From Climacium dendroides (Eukaryota; Streptophyta; Bryopsida; Hypnales; Climaciaceae), in contig OX467092.1 in assembly GCA_950106755.1 (NCBI GenBank), positions 11,904,001 to 11,968,000 of the forward strand: 64,000 bases of DNA, in the 5' to 3' direction. The position numbers were made by a program, and so were the translations under genes. Every line of letters begins with the position of its first letter. Position 1 is the stretch's first letter. A model generated the notes under the pieces. That model was not told the origin of the DNA. It did not search any database and was given only the letters and a program-made list of their open reading frames with translations. Positions 54,102-64,000 of the stretch are shown piece by piece.

Positions 54102-57100
54102 ATTTTAAGTGTTTAGTTTTAAAAAAACATGTGGGTCACTAATTTAATTTTTTCCACACATGCATTGACCATACCTACAACCAAAAAAAAATTAGAACTT
54201 GTGGACAAATTTGTTGGGCCCATTTAAATTGGCCTTGATTGAATTTCATGACATTGGTACTACAAAGTACAGTCAATTTTAAGTGTTTAGTTTTAAAAAA
54301 ACATGTGGGTCACTAATTTAATTTTTTCCACACATGCATTGACCAAATCCACAACCAAAATAAAATTAGAACTTGTGGACAAATTTGTTGGGCCCATTTA
54401 AATTGGCCTTGATTGAATTTCATGACATTGGTACTACAAAGTACAGTCAATTTTAAGTGTTTAGTTTTAAAAAAACATGTCGGTCACTAATTTAATTTTT
54501 TCCACACATGCAATAACCAAACCCACAACCAAGTAAAAATTAGAACTTGTGGACAAATTTGTTGGGCCCATTTAAATTGGCCTTGATTGAATTTCATGAC
54601 ATTGGTACTACAAAGTACAGTCAATTTGAAGAGTTTACATTTAAAAAAACATGTGGGTCACTAATTTAATTTTTTCCACACATGCATTGACCAAATCCAC
54701 AACCAAAAAAAAATTAGAACTTGTGGACAAATTTGTTGGGCCCATTTAAATTGGCCTTGATTGAATTTCATGACATTGGTACTACAAAGTACAGTCAATT
54801 TTAAGTGTTTAGTTTTAAAAAAACATGTGGGTCACTAATTTAATTTTTTCCACACATGCATTGACCATACCTACAACCAAAAAAAAATTAGAACTTGTGG
54901 ACAAATTTGTTGGGCCCATTTAAATTGGCCTTGATTGAATTTCATGACATTGGTACTACAAAGTACAGTCAATTTTAAGTGTTTAGTTTTAAAAAAACAT
55001 GTGGGTCACTAATTTAATTTTTTCCACACATGCATTGACCAAATCCACAACCAAAATAAAATTAGAACTTGTGGACAAATTTGTTGGGCCCATTTAAATT
55101 GGCCTTGATTGAATTTCATGACATTGGTACTACAAAGTACAGTCAATTTTAAGTGTTTAGTTTTAAAAAAACATGTCGGTCACTAATTTAATTTTTTCCA
55201 CACATGCAATAACCAAACCCACAACCAAGTAAAAATTAGAACTTGTGGACAAATTTGTTGGGCCCATTTAAATTGGCCTTGATTGAATTTCATGACATTG
55301 GTACTACAAAGTACAGTCAATTTTAAGTGTTTAGTTTTAAAAAAACATGTGGGTCACTAATTTAATTTTTTCCACACATGCATTGACCAAATCCACAACC
55401 AAAAAAAAATTAGAACTTGTGGACAAATTTGTTGGGCCCATTTAAATTGGCCTTGATTGAATTTCATGACATTGGTACTACAAAGTACAGTCAATTTTAA
55501 GTATTTAGTTTTAAAAAAACATGTGGGTCACTAATTTAATTTTTTCCACACATGCATTGACCAAATCCACAACCAAAAAAAAATTAGAACTTGTGGACAA
55601 ATTTGTTGGGCCCATTTAAATTGGCCTTGATTGAATTTCATGACATTGGTACTACAAAGTACAGTCAATTTTAAGTGTTTAGTTTTAAAAAAACATGTGG
55701 GTCACTAATTTAATTTTTTCCACACATGCATTGACCAAATCCACAACCAAAATAAAATTAGAACTTGTGGACAAATTTGTTGGGCCCATTTAAATTGGCC
55801 TTGATTGAATTTCATGACATTGGTACTACAAAGTACAGTCAATTTTAAGTGTTTAGTTTTAAAAAAAGAAGTGGGTCACTAATTTAATTTTTTCCACACA
55901 TGCATTGACCATACCTACAACAAAAAAAAAATTAGAACTTGTGGACAAATTTGTTGGGCCCATTTAAATTGGCCTTGATTGAATTTCATGACATTGGTAC
56001 TACAAAGTACAGTCAATTTTAAGTGTTTAGTTTTAAAAAAAGAAGTGGGTCACTAATTTAATTTTTTCCACACATGCATTGACCAAATCCACAACCAAAA
56101 AAAAATTAGAACTTGTGGACAAATTTGTTGGGCCCATTTAAATTGGCCTTGATTGAATTTCATGACATTGGTACTACAAAGTACAGTCAATTTTAAGTGT
56201 TTAGTTTTAAAAAAACATGTGTGTCACTAATTTAATTTTTTCCACACATGCATTGACCAAACCCACAACCAAAATAAAATTAGAACTTGTGGACAAATTT
56301 GTTGGGCCCATTTAAATTGGCCTTGATTGAATTTCATGACATTGGTACTACAAAGTACAGTCAATTTTAAGTGTTTAGTTTTAAAAAAACATGTCGGTCA
56401 CTAATTTAATTTTTTCCACACATGCAATAACCAAACCCACAACCAAGTAAAAATTAGAACTTGTGGACAAATTTGTTGGGCCCATTTAAATTGGCCTTGA
56501 TTGAATTTCATGACATTGGTACTACAAAGTATAGTCAATTTTAAGAGTTTACATTTAAAAAAACATGTGGGTCACTAATTTAATTTTTTCCACACATGCA
56601 TTGACCAAATCCACAACCAAAAAAAAATTAGAACTTGTGGACAAATTTGTTGGGCCCATTTAAATTGGCCTTGATTGAATTTCATGACATTGGTACTACA
56701 AAGTACAGTCAATTTTAAGTGTTTAGTTTTAAAAAAACATGTGGGTCACTAATTTAATTTTTTCCACACATGCATTGACCATACCTACAACCAAAAAAAA
56801 ATTAGAACTTGTGGACAAATTTGTTGGGCCCATTTAAATTGGCCTTGATTGAATTTCATGACATTGGTACTACAAAGTACAGTCAATTTTAAGTGTTTAG
56901 TTTTAAAAAAACATGTGGGTCACTAATTTAATTTTTTCCACACATGCATTGACCAAATCCACAACCAAAATAAAATTAGAACTTGTGGACAAATTTGTTG
57001 GGCCCATTTAAATTGGCCTTGATTGAATTTCATGACATTGGTACTACAAAGTACAGTCAATTTTAAGTGTTTAGTTTTAAAAAAACATGTCGGTCACTAA

Positions 57101-57233
57101 TTTAATTTTTTCCACACATGCAATAACCAAACCCACAACCAAGTAAAAATTAGAACTTGTGGACAAATTTGTTGGGCCCATTTAAATTGGCCTTGATTGA
57201 ATTTCATGACATTGGTACTACAAAGTACAGTCA
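54102..57233. repeat. 18-monomer duplication, right copy
   Basis: Same order as 50448-53579. Differences noted: standard aagtacag where the left copy has aaatacag, and a private tatagtca at 56532 at the end of the 14th monomer. Its E-type monomer is at 54624. Confidence 0.92.
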
Positions 57234-59321
57234 ATTTTAAGTGTTTAGTTTTAAAAAAACATGTGGGTCACTAATTTAATTTTTTCCACACATGCATTGA
57301 CCAAATCCACAACCAAAAAAAAATTAGAACTTGTGGACAAATTTGTTGGGCCCATTTAAATTGGCCTTGATTGAATTTCATGACATTGGTACTACAAAGT
57401 ACAGTCAATTTTAAGTGTTTAGTTTTAAAAAAACATGTGGGTCACTAATTTAATTTTTTCCACACATGCATTGACCAAATCCACAACCAAAATAAAATTA
57501 GAACTTGTGGACAAATTTGTTGGGCCCATTTAAATTGGCCTTGATTGAATTTCATGACATTGGTACTACAAAGTACAGTCAATTTTAAGTGTTTAGTTTT
57601 AAAAAAACATGTGGGTCACTAATTTAATTTTTTCCACACATGCATTGACCAAATCCACAACCAAAAAAAAATTAGAACTTGTGGACAAATTTGTTGGGCC
57701 CATTTAAATTGGCCTTGATTGAATTTCATGACATTGGTACTACAAAGTACAGTCAATTTTAAGTGTTTAGTTTTAAAAAAACATGTGGGTCACTAATTTA
57801 ATTTTTTCCACACATGCATTGACCAAACCCACAACCGAAAAAAAATTAGAACTTGTGGACAAATTTGTTGGGCCCATTTAAATTGGCCTTGATTGAATTT
57901 CATGACATTGGTACTACAAAGTACAGTCAATTTTAAGTGTTTAGTTTTAAAAAAACATGTGGGTCACTAATTTAATTTTTTCCACACATGCATTGACCAA
58001 ATCCACAACCAAAATAAAATTAGAACTTGTGGACAAATTTGTTGGGCCCATTTAAATTGGCCTTGATTGAATTTCATGACATTGGTACTACAAAGTACAG
58101 TCAATTTTAAGTATTTAGTTTTAAAAAAACATGTGGGTCACTAATTTAATTTTTTCCACACATGCATTGACCAAATCCACAACCAAAAAAAAATTAGAAC
58201 TTGTGGACAAATTTGTTGGGCCCATTTAAATTGGCCTTGATTGAATTTCATGACATTGGTACTACAAAGTACAGTCAATTTTAAGTGTTTAGTTTTAAAA
58301 AAACATGTGGGTCACTAATTTAATTTTTTCCACACATGCATTGACCAAATCCACAACCAAAATAAAATTAGAACTTGTGGACAAATTTGTTGGGCCCATT
58401 TAAATTGGCCTTGATTGAATTTCATGACATTGGTACTACAAAGTACAGTCAATTTTAAGTGTTTAGTTTTAAAAAAAGAAGTGGGTCACTAATTTAATTT
58501 TTTCCACACATGCATTGACCATACCTACAACAAAAAAAAAATTAGAACTTGTGGACAAATTTGTTGGGCCCATTTAAATTGGCCTTGATTGAATTTCATG
58601 ACATTGGTACTACAAAGTACAGTCAATTTTAAGTGTTTAGTTTTAAAAAAAGAAGTGGGTCACTAATTTAATTTTTTCCACACATGCATTGACCAAATCC
58701 ACAACCAAAATAAAATTAGAACTTGTGGACAAATTTGTTGGGCCCATTTAAATTGGCCTTGATTGAATTTCATGACATTGGTACTACAAAGTACAGTCAA
58801 TTTTAAGTGTTTAGTTTTAAAAAAACATGTGTGTCACTAATTTAATTTTTTCCACACATGCATTGACCAAACCCACAACCAAAATAAAATTAGAACTTGT
58901 GGACAAATTTGTTGGGCCCATTTAAATTGGCCTTGATTGAATTTCATGACATTGGTACTACAAAGTACAGTCAATTTTAAGTGTTTAGTTTTAAAAAAAC
59001 ATGTGGGTCACTAATTTAATTTTTTCCACACATGCATTGACCATACCTACAACAAAAAAAAAATTAGAACTTGTGGACAAATTTGTTGGGTCCATTTAAA
59101 TTGGCCTTGATTGAATTTCATGACATTGGTACTACAAAGTACAGTCAATTTGAAGAGTTTACATTTAAAAAAACATGTGGGTCACTAATTTAATTTTTTC
59201 CACACATGCATTGACCAAATCCACAACCAAAAAAAAATTAGAACTTGTGGACAAATTTGTTGGGCCCATTTAAATTGGCCTTGATTGAATTTCATGACAT
59301 TGGTACTACAAAGTACAGTCA
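57234..59321. repeat. Mixed T monomers with a third Rf-Rb-Wj cassette
   Basis: Order: Ta Tb Ta Tc Tb Sa Tb Rf Rb Wj Tf* Ea. Sa Tb Rf R W here matches the order at 51840 and 55494, and Wj-Tf*-Ea resembles Wc-Wf-Ea at 48186 and 49926. Tf* at 58974 has a private gggtcc at 59091, which breaks the tgggccca palindrome. Confidence 0.87.
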
Positions 59322-60189
59322 ATTTTAAGAGTTTAGTTTTTAAAAAATAGGTGGGTCACTAATTTAATTTTTTCCACACATGCATTGACCAAACCCACAA
59401 AAAAAAAAAATTAGAACTTGTGGACAAATTTGTTGGGCCCATTTAAATTGGCCTTGATTGAATTTCATGACATTGGTACTACAAAGTACAGTCAATTTTA
59501 AGTGTTTAGTTTTAAAAAAACATGTGGCTCACTAATTTAATTTTTTCCACACATGCATTGACCAAACCCACAAAAAAAGAAAATTAGAACTTGTGGACAA
59601 ATTTGTTGGGCCCATTTAAATTGGCCTTGATTGAATTTCATGACATTGGTACTACAAAGTACAGTCAATTTTAAGTGTTTAGTTTTAAAAAAACATGTGG
59701 CTCACTAATTTAATTTTTTCCACACATGCATTGACCATACCTACAACAAAAAAAAAATTAGAACTTGTGGACAAATTTGTTGGGCCCATTTAAATTGGCC
59801 TTGATTGAATTTCATGACATTGGTACTACAAAGTACAGTCAATTTTAAGTGTTTAGTTTTAAAAAAACATGTCGGTCACTAATTTAATTTTTTCCACACA
59901 TGCAATAACCGAACCCACAACCAAGAAAAAATTAGAACTTGTGGACAAATTTGTTGGGCCCATTTAAATTGGCCTTGATTGAATTTCATGACATTGGTAC
60001 TACAAAGTACAGTCAATTTTAAGAGTTTAGTTTTTAAAAAATAGGTGGGTCACTAATTTTATTTTTTCCACACATGCATTGACCATACCTACAACCAAAA
60101 AAAAATTAGAACTTGAGGACAAATTTGTTGGGCTCATTTAAATTGGCCTTGATTGAATTTCATGACATTGGTACTACAAAGTACAGTCA
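59322..60189. repeat. B-rich right-hand domain begins
   Basis: Order: Bi Xd Xf Qg* Bm*. The taggtggg (B) head returns after an absence from 16688 on, and d tails after an absence from 17209 on. Qg* has caataaccg and aagaaaaaa. Bm* at 60016 has three private changes: aatttt for aattta at 60060, gaggac at 60116 and gggctca at 60134. It is the most mutated standard-length monomer I found. Confidence 0.87.
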
Positions 60190-61579
60190 ATTTTAAGAGT
60201 TTAGTTTTTAAAAAATAGGTGGGTCACTAATTTAATTTTTTCCACACATGCATTGACCATACCTACAACCGAAAAAAAATTAGAACTTGTGGACAAATTT
60301 GTTGGGCCCATTTAAATTGGCCTTGATTGAATTTCATGACATTGGTACTACAAAGTACAGTCAATTTTAAGAGTTTAGTTTTTAAAAAATAGGTGGGTCA
60401 CTAATTTAATTTTTTCCACACATGCATTGACCATACCTACAACCAATAAAAAATTAGAACTTGTGGACAAATTTGTTGGGCCCATTTAAATTGGCCTTGA
60501 TTGAATTTCATGACATTGGTACTACAAAGTACAGTCAATTTTAAGTGTTTAGTTTTAAAAAAAGAAGTGGGTCACTAATTTAATTTTTTCCACACATGCA
60601 TTGACCAAACTCACAAAAAAAGAAAATTAGAACTTGTCGAGAAATCTGTTGGGCCCATTTAAATTGGCCTTGATTGAATTTCATGACATTGGTACTACAA
60701 AGTACAGTCAATTTTAAGTATTTAGTTTTAAAAAAACATGTGGGTCACTAATTTAATTTTTTCCACACATGCATTGACCAAACCCACAACCGAAAAAAAA
60801 TTAGAACTTGTGGACAAATTTGTTGGGCCCATTTAAATTGGCCTTGATTGAATTTCATGACATTGGTACTACAAAGTACAGTCAATTTTAAGAGTTTAGT
60901 TTTTAAAAAATAGGTGGGTCACTAATTTAATTTTTTCCACACATGCATTGACCATACCTACAACCGAAAAAAAATTAGAACTTGTGGACAAATTTGTTGG
61001 GCCCATTTAAATTGGCCTTGATTGAATTTCATGACATTGGTACTACAAAGTACAGTCAATTTTAAGAGTTTAGTTTTTAAAAAATAGGTGGGTCACTAAT
61101 TTAATTTTTTCCACACATGCATTGACCATACCTACAACCAAAAAAAAATTAGAACTTGTGGACAAATTTGTTGGGCCCATTTAAATTGGCCTTGATTGAA
61201 TTTCATGACATTGGTACTACAAAGTACAGTCAATTTTAAGTGTTTAGTTTTAAAAAAAGAAGTGGGTCACTAATTTAATTTTTTCCACACATGCATTGAC
61301 CAAACTCACAAAAAAAGAAAATTAGAACTTGTCGAGAAATCTGTTGGGCCCATTTAAATTGGCCTTGATTGAATTTCATGACATTGGTACTACAAAGTAC
61401 AGTCAATTTTAAGTATTTAGTTTTAAAAAAACATGTGGGTCACTAATTTAATTTTTTCCACACATGCATTGACCAAACCCACAACCGAAAAAAAATTAGA
61501 ACTTGTGGACAAATTTGTTGGGCCCATTTAAATTGGCCTTGATTGAATTTCATGACATTGGTACTACAAAGTACAGTCA
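60190..61579. repeat. 4-monomer tandem unit Bk-B(n/m)-Rd*-Sc
   Basis: Two adjacent units at 60190 and 60885, a 695-bp step: Bk Bn Rd* Sc and Bk Bm Rd* Sc. Bn has the tail ccaataaaaaa. Rd* is diagnostic, with actcac in the tail and gtcgagaaatctg in the core at 60636 and 61331, three core changes together; it is found nowhere else in the window. Confidence 0.92.
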
Positions 61580-61753
61580 ATTTTAAGTATTTAGTTTTAA
61601 AAAAACATGTGGGTCACTAATTTAATTTTTTCCACACATGCATTGACCAAACCCACAACCGAAAAAAAATTAGAACTTGTGGACAAATTTGTTGGGCCCA
61701 TTTAAATTGGCCTTGATTGAATTTCATGACATCGGTACTACAAAGTACAGTCA

Positions 61754-61930
61754 ATTTTTATTAAGAGTTTATGTTTAAAAAAACATGTCGGTCACTAATT
61801 TAATTTTTTCCACACATGCATTGACCAAACCCACAAAAAAAAAAAATTAGAACTTGTGGACAAATTTGTTGGGCCCATTTAAATTGGCCTTGATTGAATT
61901 TCATGACATTGGTACTACAAAGTACAGTCA
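61754..61930. repeat. 177-bp I-like monomer
   Basis: The leader has the same 4-bp expansion (attttta ttaagag) as the I monomers but continues with agtttatgttt, catgtcgg and an i tail, and its core has the ordinary ttgattgaa. It looks like an I leader joined to a different head, tail and core, either by recombination or as an ancestor of I. Confidence 0.85.
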
Positions 61931-62102
61931 ATTTTAAGAGTTTAGTTTTTAAAAAATAGGTGGGTCACTAATTTAATTTTTTCCACACATGCATTGCCAA
62001 ACCCACAAAAAAAGAAAATTAGAACTTGTGGACAAATTTGTTGGGCCCATTTAAATTGGCCTTGATTGAATTTCATGACATTGGTACTACAAAGTACAGT
62101 CA
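61931..62102. repeat. 172-bp monomer, shortest in the window
   Basis: A B-headed d monomer that has lost one more base: gcattgcc for gcattgacc near 61996. Together with the d-tail deletion this gives 172 bp. Confidence 0.85.
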
Positions 62103-62972
62103 ATTTTAAGTGTTTAGTTTTAAAAAAACATGTCGGTCACTAATTTAATTTTTTCCACACATGCAATAACCGAACCCACAACCAAGAAAAAATTAGAACT
62201 TGTGGACAAATTTGTTGGGCCCATTTAAATTGGCCTTGATTGAATTTCATGACATTGGTACTACAAAGTACAGTCAATTTTAAGAGTTTAGTTTTTAAAA
62301 AATAGGTGGGTCACTAATTTAATTTTTTCCACACATGCATTGACCATACCTACAACCAAAAAAAAATTAGAACTTGTGGACAAATTTGTTGGGCCCATTT
62401 AAATTGGCCTTGATTGAATTTCATGACATTGGTACTACAAAGTACAGTCAATTTTAAGTGTTTAGTTTTAAAAAAACATGTGTGTCACTAATTTAATTTT
62501 TTCCACACATGCATTGACCAAACCCACAACCGAAAAAAAATTAGAACTTGTGGACAAATTTGTTGGGCCCATTTAAATTGGCCTTGATTGAATTTCATGA
62601 CATTGGTACTACAAAGTACAGTCAATTTTAAGTGTTTAGTTTTAAAAAAACATGTGTGTCACTAATTTAATTTTTTCCACACATGCATTGACCATACCTA
62701 CAACAAAAAAAAAATTAGAACTTGTGGACAAATTTGTTGGGCCCATTTAAATTGGCCTTGATTGAATTTCATGACATTGGTACTACAAAGTACAGTCAAT
62801 TTGAAGAGTTTACATTTAAAAAAACATGTGGGTCACTAATTTAATTTTTTCCACACATGCATTGACCAAATCCACAACCAAAAAAAAATTAGAACTTGTG
62901 GACAAATTTGTTGGGCCCATTTAAATTGGCCTTGATTGAATTTCATGACATTGGTACTACAAAGTACAGTCA

Positions 62973-63666
62973 ATTTTAAGAGTTTAGTTTTTAAAAAATA
63001 GGTGGGTCACTAATTTAATTTTTTCCACACATGCATTGACCAAACCCACAAAAAAAAAAAATTAGAACTTGTGGACAAATTTGTTGGGCCCATTTAAATT
63101 GGCCTTGATTGAATTTCATGACATTGGTACTACAAAGTACAGTCAATTTTAAGTGTTTAGTTTTAAAAAAACATGTCGGTCACTAATTTAATTTTTTCCA
63201 CACATGCAATAACCGAACCCACAACCAAGAAAAAATTAGAACTTGTGGACAAATTTGTTGGGCCCATTTAAATTGGCCTTGATTGAATTTCATGACATTG
63301 GTACTACAAAGTACAGTCAATTTTAAGAGTTTAGTTTTTAAAAAATAGGTGGGTCACTAATTTAATTTTTTCCACACATGCATTGACCAAACCCACAAAA
63401 AAAAAAAATTAGAACTTGTGGACAAATTTGTTGGGCCCATTTAAATTGGCCTTGATTGAATTTCATGACATTGGTACTACAAAGTACAGTCAATTTTAAG
63501 TGTTTAGTTTTAAAAAAACATGTCGGTCACTAATTTAATTTTTTCCACACATGCAATAACCGAAACCACAACCAAGAAAAAATTAGAACTTGTGGACAAA
63601 TTTGTTGGGCCCATTTAAATTGGCCTTGATTGAATTTCATGACATTGGTACTACAAAGTACAGTCA
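62973..63666. repeat. 2-monomer tandem unit Bi-Qg*
   Basis: Two units of 347 bp, at 62973 and 63320. The second Qg* has a further change, cgaaacc for cgaaccc. The Qg* form is also at 59842 and 62103. Confidence 0.9.
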
Positions 63667-64000
63667 ATTTTAAGAGTTTAGTTTTTAAAAAATAGGTGGG
63701 TCACTAATTTAATTTTTTCCACACATGCATTGACCATACCTACAACCAAAAAAAAATTAGAACTTGTGGACAAATTTGTTGGGCCCATTTAAATTGGCCT
63801 TGATTGAATTTCATGACATTGGTACTACAAAGTACAGTCAATTTTAAGAGTTTAGTTTTTAAAAAATAGGTGGGTCACTAATTTAATTTTTTCCACACAT
63901 GCATTGACCATACCTACAACCGAAAAAAAATTAGAACTTGTGGACAAATTTGTTGGGCCCATTTAAATTGGCCTTGATTGAATTTCATGACATTGGTACT
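63667..64000. repeat. Bm and truncated Bk at the window end
   Basis: One complete Bm monomer and the first 160 bp of a Bk monomer starting at 63841. The array plainly continues beyond the window. Confidence 0.92.

Larger units (their letters stand above)
61580..62972. repeat. Mixed block with the I-like and 172-bp monomers
   Basis: Order: Sc* I*i Bd* Qg* Bm Wc Wf Ea. Sc* ends in atcggtac (61733), a private CpG. Wc Wf Ea at 62451-62972 repeats the order inside both 10-monomer units near 48186 and 49926, more than 12 kb away. Confidence 0.87.
1..64000. repeat. Satellite DNA array, ~174-bp monomer, 368 copies
   Basis: The whole window is a head-to-tail array in one orientation. The boundary used is the junction gtca|atttt. 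Starts fall at 1, 175, 349, 522, 696 and so on to 63841, giving 367 complete monomers with a mean of 173.95 bp plus a final 160 bp. Most copies are 174 bp; deviants are 172, 173, 175, 177 and 178 bp, each explained by a single small indel or a combination of two. No unique sequence, transposon or inversion interrupts it, and neither edge of the array lies in the window. By family knowledge, satellites with a nucleosome-sized unit often occupy centromeric or subtelomeric heterochromatin; which applies here cannot be told from the sequence. I do not recognise the family. Confidence 0.99.

Noticed and set aside
1..64000. CRISPR array
   Set aside because: A constant part alternates with variable parts, but the constant part is over 80 bp, the variable parts come in a small set of recurrent related forms rather than unique spacers, and there is no cas gene or leader.
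1..64000. Primate alpha satellite (171 bp)
   Set aside because: The period is close, but I see no CENP-B-box-like motif (no ttcgttgg core) and the sequence does not resemble alpha satellite as I know it.
1..64000. Known plant centromere satellites of similar length, such as Arabidopsis ~178 bp or Rhynchospora Tyba ~172 bp
   Set aside because: The Arabidopsis repeat does not match what I know of its sequence. For Tyba I cannot recall the sequence well enough to compare, so I make no claim either way; only the length is similar.
1..64000. Telomeric repeats, rRNA or tRNA genes, retrotransposon or insertion sequence fragments
   Set aside because: No ttaggg or tttaggg runs, no break in the 174-bp register and no sequence outside the monomer family were seen.
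1..64000. Artificial concatemer or a wholly spurious assembly
   Set aside because: The layered variants, nested mutation lineages and higher-order units of many sizes look like natural satellite evolution. Mis-assembly of individual duplications (36.7-44.2 kb, 50.4-57.2 kb) cannot be excluded without reads.

Overview
The window is one uninterrupted tandem satellite array. I count 368 monomers, 367 complete and a last one cut by the window end, all head to tail in one orientation. Monomer starts run from base 1 to base 63841, so the mean period is 63840/367 = 173.95 bp and the modal length is 174 bp. The first monomer is about 31% GC. I see no protein-coding gene, RNA gene, transposon, telomere repeat or other foreign sequence. 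This is eukaryotic heterochromatin, centromeric or otherwise. The near-nucleosomal period, A-rich runs, CpG scarcity and layered higher-order repeats would suit a plant or animal centromeric satellite. A plant is my first guess, but I do not recognise the family and name no species.

Each monomer has four parts (numbered on the first copy): a variable head (about 9-34), a fairly constant middle (35-62), a variable tail (about 63-90) and a nearly invariant core (91-174) that carries a cluster of palindromes. I name monomers by head plus tail. Heads: A = agtttacattt + catgtggg; T = tgtttagtttt + catgtggg; G = agtttagtttt + catgtggg; S = tatttagtttt + catgtggg; F = agtttagttttt + caggtggg; B = as F with taggtggg; R, K, Q, X, W = T with gaagtggg, caagtggg, catgtcgg, catgtggc, catgtgtg; E = A with leading atttgaag; I = a head 4 bp longer (ttattaacaatttacg) + catgtgtg. 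Tails: a = atccacaacc + A9; b = atccacaaccaaaataaaa; c = acccacaaccg + A8; d = acccacaaaaaaagaaaa (1 bp short); e = acccacaacc + A9; j = acccacaaccaaaataaaa; f = tacctacaac + A10; m = tacctacaacc + A9; k = tacctacaaccg + A8; g = caataacc, then acccacaaccaagtaaaaa; i = acccac + A12 (1 bp short); h = as i but gacg for gacc. An asterisk marks a private variant.

Layout. 1-5908: a 20-monomer unit and its partial second copy. 5909-18252: mixed A/T/G monomers with a/c/d/e tails, repeated cassettes and a 4-monomer rhythm. 18253-24010: four cassettes opened by the 178-bp I monomer. 24011-31492: first g and Q monomers, a triple Fb, then five rounds of a 5-monomer unit. 31493-47141: cassettes opened by Rf, a near-perfect 20-monomer duplication split by a 3-monomer spacer, then a 9-monomer tandem pair. 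47664-57233: a 10-monomer tandem pair running into an 18-monomer duplication, again split by a 3-monomer spacer. 57234-64000: mixed monomers, then a B-rich end that reuses variants otherwise found in the left third.

There is no system of cooperating genes. The interest is structural: local amplification at many scales (2, 4, 5, 8, 9, 10, 18 and 20 monomers), a core kept far more constant than head and tail, CpG found only at variant sites, and traceable mutation lineages. Coordinates and types were read by eye; chained starts agreed with direct readings at many checkpoints, but single-base slips within homopolymers are possible.
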